Part shown: piece by piece, positions 6,380 to 11,632 of the stretch
Numbering within the stretch: position 1 is the first letter of the stretch
How the letters are laid out: every line of letters starts with the position of its first letter
DNA from: RPQK01 sp041946865
GTDB taxonomy: Bacteria; Acidobacteriota; UBA6911; RPQK01
Length of the DNA: 11,632 bases
NCBI GenBank assembly: GCA_041946865.1
Contig: JBHGBF010000182.1
Span: forward strand, 1 to 11,632
Reading direction: 5' to 3'
The notes under the pieces: generated by a model
Told to the model about the DNA's origin: nothing
Seen by the model: only the letters and a program-made list of their open reading frames with translations
Database searches by the model: none
Position numbers and translations under genes: made by a program

Positions 6380-7356
6380 AAGTCGCGGTCCTGCACCAGT
6401 ACGTGCCGCCGGACGCCGCTAAGGACGAGAGTGATGTTCTCGAGGAAGCGTCGACCGTTTCGGAGGCGCTGGGCGAACTGGGGCACGAAGCCATTGACAC
6501 CACTTTCTCGCTGAACCTCGAAGCGGCCTCGGCAGAGCTGTGCGCGCTTCGTCCTGACTTCGTTTTCAACCTGGTCGAGTCGGTCCAGGGCAGCGGACGC
6601 CTGGTTTACCTCGCCCCGGCACTGCTTGATTTTCTCAGGATCCGTTACTCGGGCTGCCCCACCGAAGCCATTTTCGTCACCGGCAACAAACTTCTGACTA
6701 AGACCATGCTCCGGGGCGCAGGCATCCCGACTGCCCCCTGGCTGACTCTCGGGACGCTTGATCACGAGGCGGTCCAACCCGGTCCCTGGATCATCAAGTC
6801 CGTTTGGGAGCACGCTTCTATCGGCCTCAGCACCAAAGAGTCCATCGTGGCCGATTCTTCCTCCCTGGCGGATCGCTTGCATCGGACCCGTGCTTCAGCT
6901 GCAGGCGACTCGTTTGCCGAGCTTTACATTCACGGGCGGGAGTTCAATGTGTCGGTGCTTGGTGGCCTGCGGGGACCCCAGGTGCTCCCCGTGGCCCAAA
7001 TGGTCTTTGTCGGATTCCCGGAAGGAAGACCCAGAATCCTGGATTACAGGGCCAAATGGGAAGAAGGGTCTTTTGAGTACGAGAATACCGTTCGGTCTTT
7101 TGACTTTCGTCCGGAAGATGCTCCGTTGCTTCAGCAGCTGCGCGACCTGTCGCTCCAATGCTGGGCGCTCTTCCAGCTCCGCGGTTATGCCCGTGTGGAT
7201 TTTCGGGTCGACGAAGCCGGAAGGCCCTGGGTGCTGGAAATCAACACGAATCCATGCATATCGAAGAACGCCGGGTTCCTGGCCGCGGCAGGAAAGGCAG
7301 GCCTCAGGAATCCTGAAGTGATCGCCCGGATCATCTCCGACTCCACCCGAGAGTGA
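6376..7356 (+). CDS. ATP-grasp ligase, D-Ala-D-Ala ligase-like (second), CTG start
   Basis: A second, clearly different ATP-grasp protein of 326 residues. Blocks in order: KVAVLHQYVPPDA at the N terminus, FNLVES (64-69), GNKLLTK (103-109), the ATP-binding Lys141 in WIIKSVWEHASIG, GREFNVSVLGG (187-197), RVDF (273-276) and VLEINTNPCIS (Glu288 and Asn290 as metal ligands). It should again form an amide or peptide bond with ATP. No ATG, GTG or TTG lies at the expected start. A CTG at 6376 overlaps the previous stop as CTGA and has AAGGAG (6365-6370) five bases upstream, which is the best initiation site. The nearest alternatives are a GTG at 6271, which adds 35 residues read inside the previous gene, and a GTG at 6403, which would remove the first strand. 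Translation is probably coupled to the first ligase, and the next gene also starts at this gene's stop. Confidence 0.78.
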   Translation: MKVAVLHQYVPPDAAKDESDVLEEASTVSEALGELGHEAIDTTFSLNLEAASAELCALRPDFVFNLVESVQGSGRLVYLAPALLDFLRIRYSGCPTEAIFVTGNKLLTKTMLRGAGIPTAPWLTLGTLDHEAVQPGPWIIKSVWEHASIGLSTKESIVADSSSLADRLHRTRASAAGDSFAELYIHGREFNVSVLGGLRGPQVLPVAQMVFVGFPEGRPRILDYRAKWEEGSFEYENTVRSFDFRPEDAPLLQQLRDLSLQCWALFQLRGYARVDFRVDEAGRPWVLEINTNPCISKNAGFLAAAGKAGLRNPEVIARIISDSTRE

Positions 7357-7358
7357 AC

Positions 7359-7868
7359 ATGCTCATAAGAAAAGAGGTTCGCGGGACAGATCCCGATCAG
7401 ATTCGGGCGCTGGTGGCGGCAACCGGTTTTTTCACCCAGGAAGAGATCGGGATTGCGACCGAGCTTGTCGAGGAGGCGCTCAACCGTGGAGTCGAATCCG
7501 GCTACTTTCTCCTGGTGGCCGAGGAAAACGATCGGGTGCTCGGGTACACCTGCTACGGTCCCATCCCTGGAACTGACGCCAGCTACGACCTCTACTGGAT
7601 CGCTGTCCACCCGGAGGCGCAGGGGAGGGGACTGGGGAAGACACTCATTGTGGAGACTGAGAAACAGATCAGAGCCAGCGGCGGGCGGCGCGTCTACATC
7701 GAGACTTCCTCGCGCGAGCAGTACGTCCCCACTCGCCGCTTCTACCTGTCCTGCGGCTACGTCCAGGAAGCTCTTCTGGTTGATTTTTATCGCCCAGGCG
7801 ATTCGAAGGTCATCTACAGCAAGGAACTACCCGCGCGGATCAGCGCTGCCGCGGATCGGCGCGGATAA
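7359..7868 (+). CDS. GNAT-family N-acetyltransferase (ligase-linked)
   Basis: A 169-residue GNAT protein predicted to acetylate an amine from acetyl-CoA. The acetyl-CoA motif is IAVHPEAQGRGLGKTL (81-96); YDLYW precedes it and RRVYIETSS plus PTRRFYLSCGY follow in the usual order. FFTQEEIGIATELVEEAL near the N terminus is typical of a subfamily that I recall lying beside Ddl-like ligases, though this is memory and not checked. The gene closes the kamA-ligase-ligase cluster, so its substrate may be beta-lysine or the ligase product; it is not obviously the AblB beta-lysine acetyltransferase. ATG 7359 is preferred, with GAG bases upstream; GTG 7353, overlapping the previous stop as GTGA, is equally possible and adds two residues. 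The domain seems complete at about residue 157 (VIYSKEL), and the last 12 residues are encoded by the palindromic repeat. Confidence 0.85.
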   Translation: MLIRKEVRGTDPDQIRALVAATGFFTQEEIGIATELVEEALNRGVESGYFLLVAEENDRVLGYTCYGPIPGTDASYDLYWIAVHPEAQGRGLGKTLIVETEKQIRASGGRRVYIETSSREQYVPTRRFYLSCGYVQEALLVDFYRPGDSKVIYSKELPARISAAADRRG

Positions 7869-7952
7869 TACGCGGATCGACGCGGATACCACCTTTTTAT
7901 CCGCGTGATCCGCGTGTCATTCGCGTCGATCCGCGGCAGCGCCGATTCGCGG
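7831..7952. repeat. Large palindromic repeat built from CGCGGAT units
   Basis: The left arm (7843-7887) and right arm (7899-7942) are inverted copies that match at about 40 of 45 positions around an 11-base loop, and weaker pairing extends to 7831 and 7952. CGCGGAT occurs five times on the left (7834, 7850, 7860, 7871, 7881). Its complement ATCCGCG, or the variant ATTCGCG, occurs five times in mirror order on the right (7899, 7908, 7919, 7929, 7945). The element lies at the meeting point of two convergent genes and contains both stop codons. It looks like a REP/BIME-type element and could act as a bidirectional mRNA 3' end. Whether it is dispersed in the genome cannot be told from this window. 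Confidence 0.85.
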
Positions 7953-8460
7953 CAAGTGGCTTCTCCATCAGCACTGGTTCCGGCATCACGTCGCGGTGGT
8001 GCACAAACAGCTCTTCCGACGGGCGCACCACACGCAGGCCTGCTTTCTCGAAGAGCGGGCGGGAAAGGGAGTTGGCAATCAGCTGGACCTTTCGGCAGCC
8101 CAACCTTTTGGCCAGGGCCAGTTCTTCGGCGACAAGCCGCTGTGCAATCCCCTTACGCCGGAAGAGGGGGTCGACCGTGAGGCCAAAGAGGAAAAAGTAC
8201 TCCCCGCGCGGGATGTGCCGGGGCGGAAAGGTCTCGTTAAGAGCAGCGTCCCTGGCATCTGTGTCAGTCAGCAGACTGCAACTGAAACCGAGGAGGTCCG
8301 AGCCGGCCACAGTCACGACAAACCCTTGCGGGAAGGCAAGGAAGCGGCGCTTCAGCTCTTCGAGCGAGGCAGCCAGTTCTCGCCAGACCCGGATCTCGAG
8401 CTGTGCCGTCTTCTCGAGATCCTCCATCCTCGCAGGCCGGGTTTCACAGTCCGTGTTCAC
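7897..8460 (-). CDS. GNAT-family N-acetyltransferase (convergent)
   Basis: A second GNAT-fold protein, 187 residues from the chosen start, unrelated in detail to the forward one. ETRPARMEDLEKTAQL opens the fold, EYFFLFGLTVDPLFRRKGIAQRL (about 87-109) contains strand 4 and the acetyl-CoA loop RRKGIA, and CRKVQLIANSLSRPLFEKAGL is the usual C-terminal part. The substrate is unknown. The GTG at 8460 is chosen because AGGGG lies five bases upstream on this strand and the fold begins soon after. An in-frame ATG at 8508 and a GTG at 8517 would add 16 or 19 residues that do not look conserved. The recognisable domain ends around residue 169; the last 18 residues, rich in Arg and Gly, come from the palindromic repeat, and the stop codon sits in the repeat's loop. 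Confidence 0.8.
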   Translation of the reverse strand: MNTDCETRPARMEDLEKTAQLEIRVWRELAASLEELKRRFLAFPQGFVVTVAGSDLLGFSCSLLTDTDARDAALNETFPPRHIPRGEYFFLFGLTVDPLFRRKGIAQRLVAEELALAKRLGCRKVQLIANSLSRPLFEKAGLRVVRPSEELFVHHRDVMPEPVLMEKPLAANRRCRGSTRMTRGSRG

Positions 8461-8473
8461 AACAGCCCCTGTC

Positions 8474-8479
8474 AGTATA
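8474..8479 (-). promoter_or_regulatory. Possible -10 for the convergent GNAT gene
   Basis: TATACT is read on the minus strand, 13 bases before the GTG at 8460. No good -35 is seen, and a start this close to the gene would leave almost no leader, so this is a weak call. Confidence 0.2.
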
Positions 8480-8519
8480 GCTCCGCTCCGATGCTGAAAG
8501 CCGCGCATTTCTGTCACGT

Positions 8520-8525
8520 TATAAT
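8520..8525 (+). promoter_or_regulatory. -10 element placed for a leaderless transcript
   Basis: A perfect TATAAT ends six bases before the GTG start at 8532, so transcription from it would begin at or next to the start codon. There is no clear -35 and no convincing ribosome binding site (only GAG at 8526-8528). This is the spacing seen in leaderless bacterial genes. Confidence 0.4.
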
Positions 8526-8531
8526 GAGCTG

Positions 8532-9773
8532 GTGTCCAACCAAACCGAGAACCTGATCAGGCGTCCGGAGGAGGCGATCTATCGAACCATTTATGCCCCC
8601 GTCGACCTGCATGACATGTTGAGCACGGCGGAAAAACGCTCCCGGATTCGACGCCTCCCCGCAGTTCAACTCTTCTTTGGCTTAAAAGAGCTGAGCGATG
8701 AAGAGGTTGCGCAACTGGCCCCTCACATCAGTCAGGAGCAATGGCGCGCGGTCATTGACCTCGATATCTGGTCCCGAGACCGCGCGAATACGCGACAATT
8801 GATCCATTTGCAGCGGCACATCCTGCTCAATGAGGATCCGGTCGCGAGCAAACTGGTGGGGGCATCCGACCCCGAGCTATGGGAACTGGCTTTTGCCAGG
8901 CTTACCAAAATCCATGCGAAGGTCGACGAAGAAGTCGAAGGAGAACCGGAAGAAGGGGACTTCTTTGAGACACCCGACAACCAGTACCTGATCGTGCTGC
9001 CCCGGAATCCTGAGCTTGCCAGGGTTCTTCGGGCTATCCTGATCCGTCTGTACCAGCTTGATCCGGAATGGACTCGACTGCGCCTTGAGTCCGCTCGTTT
9101 CCGAACCGCGAGCGAATTGGTGGAGTCAGCGTACGAAAAGCGGACGAGACGAGTTGAGGAAATGGGCTTCCAGGACTACTACGAGGCGATCGAGATTTAT
9201 GCGCCACTCCTCGGGGTGGAGAATCTGCCGCTGAAGGGAAAAAGCAAGGAGCAAGTCTCTACCCTTCCGGCTTCCAGTCGGATGGCAGAGTCGCGGGCGC
9301 TGCTTCTTATGCAGGCCCTTGCGCATCTGAGCCAGTCACGAGACATTTCGCCTTTGCTGGAAGAGCTTTTCTTCGTCTGCAACAAAATACTTACCGCCGA
9401 CCGGACGTCGCCCGGAGATCCCGGACTGGTAAAGAAAGGAATCCGGAAAGCGATCACGGGCATCAACCTTGGACTGGATCTTTGGTCAAAAGGCCGTTTC
9501 GAGCGGGCCGTCACGGGTGTCCAGGAGCTGTATCTGCAATCATTCTTCCGGCTTGGATACACGCGGTTGTTGCAACTCCGGGAGAAAGCGCGGACGGCGG
9601 CTGAGAAGGCTAAACCGGACCCGGCGAGCCCGGCAGCCGCTTTGGTCAAAGGCTTGCTGCTGAAGTACCCGGTCCGCAGTTGGTGGCCCGAAGCCGGGGC
9701 GCGGCTGCACTGGCGCTTCTTCAGCACCGCCAGGCAGGTGTCGAGGGTCGAAAAGCGGCTCGAGCCCCTGTGA
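8532..9773 (+). CDS. DUF6178-family protein, function unknown
   Basis: A 413-residue protein that I place in the DUF6178 family from FFGLKELSDEEVAQLAPHISQEQW (48-71) and VIDLDIW (74-80), helical segments typical of that family. The assignment is from memory. The family is known mainly from deltaproteobacteria-like genomes and has no established function. The protein looks soluble and largely helical, with no signal peptide or membrane segment. Visible features are an acidic stretch (VDEEVEGEPEEGDFFETPDN, about 136-155), an RRVEEMGFQDYYEAIEIYAPL block around 215-235, and a basic C terminus. The GTG at 8532 is the only start-like codon at this point in the frame and lacks a clear ribosome binding site; the TATAAT just before it suggests leaderless expression. 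It is divergent from the minus-strand GNAT gene and convergent with the dehydrogenase, so it is probably expressed alone. Confidence 0.75.
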   Translation: MSNQTENLIRRPEEAIYRTIYAPVDLHDMLSTAEKRSRIRRLPAVQLFFGLKELSDEEVAQLAPHISQEQWRAVIDLDIWSRDRANTRQLIHLQRHILLNEDPVASKLVGASDPELWELAFARLTKIHAKVDEEVEGEPEEGDFFETPDNQYLIVLPRNPELARVLRAILIRLYQLDPEWTRLRLESARFRTASELVESAYEKRTRRVEEMGFQDYYEAIEIYAPLLGVENLPLKGKSKEQVSTLPASSRMAESRALLLMQALAHLSQSRDISPLLEELFFVCNKILTADRTSPGDPGLVKKGIRKAITGINLGLDLWSKGRFERAVTGVQELYLQSFFRLGYTRLLQLREKARTAAEKAKPDPASPAAALVKGLLLKYPVRSWWPEAGARLHWRFFSTARQVSRVEKRLEPL

Positions 9774-9795
9774 TTCACAGACCCGGCCCACGACT

Positions 9796-9840
9796 GCGAG
9801 GGTGACGACGACCGCTTCAATACCCTCGCCCCGTGCGAGG
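9796..9840. terminator. Inverted repeats between convergent genes
   Basis: GCGAGGGT (9796-9803) pairs perfectly with ACCCTCGC (9822-9829) over an 18-base loop. CCTCGC (9824-9829) can instead pair with GCGAGG (9835-9840) over five bases. The repeats lie between the stop codons of the convergent DUF6178 and acyl-CoA dehydrogenase genes and may end transcription from both sides. No T-run accompanies them, so this is a modest call. Confidence 0.4.
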
Positions 9841-9871
9841 CTCGCAGGCGACGTTCTCGCTCAGAGGGACT

Positions 9872-11482
9872 TCACTTGACCAGCTCTGCCGCCACGAGGT
9901 CGAGATCGTGCAGAAGCCCGGTATGGTAGTCCACCAGCGGCAGCTGGGCGAGAATCCGGTCCGCGTCCGGACAGACGACCTCACAGCCTCGCAGGATCCT
10001 GCCTGTGTTCCGGTAGGTGAGCTCCACCGTCTCTCGGGCAAAGACACGGGCAACAGCCTTCATGAACTCGGCCGACCATTTCTTTCCGCCCTGGTAAGCG
10101 GCCGCCTTCCGGCACAGGGCCTCGGCCACTTCTCCCCACGTCATCATGTCGGCCATCAGGAACATCACGTGCTGAGATTTAGTCAGCTTTAAGTCGCGTC
10201 CGACGCGGACCACGTCGGCAAGCACCCGAAGCGCGGCGGCGACCCAGGGTCCGCCGGTTTCGACGGGCAACCCGGCGAGGGCGTCGGCCATTTCCAGGTA
10301 AAAGCGGCCTTTCGTCCGGACCGACTCACGCATCCGGAACATCGAAACCACGTTCTGGAGGATTTCGCTCGTCCCTTCGTAAATGGTTGTGATCTTGACG
10401 TCACGCTTGATCTTCTCGACCTCGTACTCCCGCATGTAGCCGTAGCCTCCGAACGCCTGGATGGCATCATTGGCCGCTGCGTCACCGGCTTCAGTAGCGA
10501 AGTACTTGGCCACGGCTCCCTCGACCTGAAGATCCTCTTCGTTGGAATCCAGCCGCTCGGCTACCCTTTCAATGTAGGCGCGGGCCGCCTCGAGTTGCAC
10601 GATGTGAGGAACCAAGAGCTTGTGCGTGTAACCCTGCTTCTCGACTAGCGGAGTACCGAACTGGACCCTGTCTTTCGCATACGCCACGGCCCTCTCCAAA
10701 GCCGCCATGCCGGCGCCCAGACCAAATGCCGCGACCATGAGCCGGGTGTACCCAAAAACCTGGTTGGCCTGCTTCAGACCCTGACCCTCGACGCCGCCAA
10801 CGAGGTTCTCGGCAGGGACACAAAGGTCCTGTAACGTCACGGGAGCCGTATCGGAGGCCCGAATCCCGTGCTTGTCTTCGTGCCTTCCCGCGATCAAACC
10901 CGGTGTCCCGGCTTCCACAATGAAGAAGGAGGGGCCCTCAGGGGTGTCGGCCAGAACCGTGTACAGATCGGCTACCGCGCCGTTTGTTATGAATTGCTTC
11001 TGGCCGTTCAGCTTGTAAGCCACGATCTTGCCGTCGGCGTCCAGGATTCTCTCGGCCTTGCTCTTCAACGACTGCACGTTCGAGCCGGCTTCCGGCTCCG
11101 TCACACAATAAGCGACAATAAGCCCCTCCTCGGCGATCCTGGCCAGATATTTCTCCTTCTGGGCCGGAGTGGCGCCGACAAGGATCGGGTCCATACCCAG
11201 GCAGATGGCCAGAAAGGATGTCGCCACGGCCATATCGATCTTCGCCATCTTCTCGGAAAGTATCGCGATGTCTCCGGCTCCTGCCCCGAGCCCTCCGTAT
11301 TCTTCGGGGACGAAAATCAAGTGCAGGCCGACCTCCGGGCCGGTCATGAACCGGATAAGGTCCATGGGGAATTGGGCCGTGTGGTCCAGGTCCAACTTGG
11401 TATCGAGGGGCAGCTTATCCTTCTCCAGCTTGCTCATGGTGTCCAGCACCATGAGCAACGTCTCAGGGTCCATTTTCTGCAT
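9872..11482 (-). CDS. Acyl-CoA dehydrogenase with C-terminal extension
   Basis: FAD-dependent enzyme of fatty acid or acyl-CoA oxidation that introduces a trans-2,3 double bond and passes electrons to electron-transfer flavoprotein. Over 536 residues: N-terminal helical domain (to about 120), the middle domain with AYCVTEPEAGSNVQS (124-138) contacting flavin and substrate, KQFITNG (163-168), the helical domain with DRVQFGTPLVEKQ (271-283), AFGGYGYM (343-350), and the catalytic base Glu369 in TIYEGTSEIL. A further 145 or so residues follow, as in very-long-chain or ACAD9-type enzymes, where such a tail takes part in dimer or membrane contacts. The chain length of the substrate cannot be read from sequence. 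ATG 11482 is chosen for the GGAGG ten bases upstream; the frame stays open back to 11551, but that stretch looks like leader. The gene is convergent with the DUF6178 gene. Confidence 0.92.
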   Translation of the reverse strand: MQKMDPETLLMVLDTMSKLEKDKLPLDTKLDLDHTAQFPMDLIRFMTGPEVGLHLIFVPEEYGGLGAGAGDIAILSEKMAKIDMAVATSFLAICLGMDPILVGATPAQKEKYLARIAEEGLIVAYCVTEPEAGSNVQSLKSKAERILDADGKIVAYKLNGQKQFITNGAVADLYTVLADTPEGPSFFIVEAGTPGLIAGRHEDKHGIRASDTAPVTLQDLCVPAENLVGGVEGQGLKQANQVFGYTRLMVAAFGLGAGMAALERAVAYAKDRVQFGTPLVEKQGYTHKLLVPHIVQLEAARAYIERVAERLDSNEEDLQVEGAVAKYFATEAGDAAANDAIQAFGGYGYMREYEVEKIKRDVKITTIYEGTSEILQNVVSMFRMRESVRTKGRFYLEMADALAGLPVETGGPWVAAALRVLADVVRVGRDLKLTKSQHVMFLMADMMTWGEVAEALCRKAAAYQGGKKWSAEFMKAVARVFARETVELTYRNTGRILRGCEVVCPDADRILAQLPLVDYHTGLLHDLDLVAAELVK

Positions 11483-11632
11483 TGTGATCAGGCCTCCGTT
11501 CGATTGAAGCCTGTAATCATAAATCACGTTGGATGATTCGGGAACAGCCAAGTGAAGTACACTGGACTTTGGCGCAGATGAATCAACAGGAACCGCTGCT
11601 GTGTGGCTGTATCACGCTGAAAGCGTGAAGCA
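11483..11632 (-). promoter_or_regulatory. Upstream region of the acyl-CoA dehydrogenase gene
   Basis: On the minus strand this stretch holds a GGAGG ribosome binding site and, further up, TATGAT preceded at 17 bases by a poor -35 (TTCCCG). A perfect hairpin, TCACGCT (11612-11618) with AGCGTGA (11622-11628) and loop GAA, lies at the window edge. No gene is recognised; the region is cut by the end of the window. Confidence 0.3.

Noticed and set aside
5393..7356. Ordinary D-alanine-D-alanine ligases for cell-wall synthesis
   Set aside because: There are two different copies beside kamA and a GNAT gene, with no mur, fts or alr genes nearby; only the general fold supports that reading.
7831..7952. 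CRISPR array from the repeated CGCGGAT units
   Set aside because: Units are only seven bases, spacers are 2-9 bases, and the copies are arranged as a mirror palindrome, not as direct repeats.
7996..8556. Plus-strand open frame of 186 codons opposite the second GNAT
   Set aside because: The GNAT motifs lie on the minus strand; the plus frame resembles nothing.
10868..11536. Plus-strand open frame of 222 codons opposite the acyl-CoA dehydrogenase
   Set aside because: It is the complement of conserved dehydrogenase motifs and has no family features of its own.

Overview
The window is GC-rich bacterial chromosomal DNA with short intergenic spacers. Nothing in it looks phage, plasmid or transposon derived. 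The gene set is a leuA-leuC-leuD run, a KamA-type radical SAM aminomutase with Ddl-like ATP-grasp enzymes, a DUF6178-type protein and a long acyl-CoA dehydrogenase. That set resembles Deltaproteobacteria (Desulfobacterota, Desulfuromonadota) or a neighbouring uncultured phylum. This placement is an inference from remembered family distribution and is not proven here.

Layout. 1-180: a structured leader, perhaps with the tail of an upstream gene. 181-3764: leuA, leuC and leuD in one tight operon making the leucine precursor; leuB is not present. 3786-3838: a rho-independent terminator. About 3887-4035: a candidate promoter and a hairpin-rich leader. 4036-7868: four co-directional genes, namely lysine 2,3-aminomutase-like KamA, two different Ddl-like ATP-grasp ligases and a GNAT acetyltransferase. 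The last three are packed stop-to-start. 7831-7952: a large palindromic repeat that supplies the C-terminal codons of both the forward GNAT and a second, convergent GNAT (8460-7897, minus). 8532-9773: a DUF6178-like protein read divergently from the second GNAT. 9872-11482 (minus): a 536-residue acyl-CoA dehydrogenase convergent with it.

How the genes work together. LeuA makes 2-isopropylmalate and LeuCD isomerises it. The most interesting unit is kamA-ligase-ligase-GNAT. It reads like a pathway that makes a beta-amino acid (probably beta-lysine), joins it to other carboxylates or amines with two ATP-dependent ligases, and acetylates an amine. It recalls the AblA/AblB pathway for N-epsilon-acetyl-beta-lysine and the GNAT plus ATP-grasp logic of N-acetylglutaminylglutamine amide synthesis, but matches neither. 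A small peptide-like osmolyte or metabolite is the best guess; the product is unknown. Other points: an apparent CTG start for the second ligase, loss of the C-terminal zinc motif of characterised lysine 2,3-aminomutases, a possible leaderless start for the DUF6178 gene, and a palindrome that runs into two coding regions.
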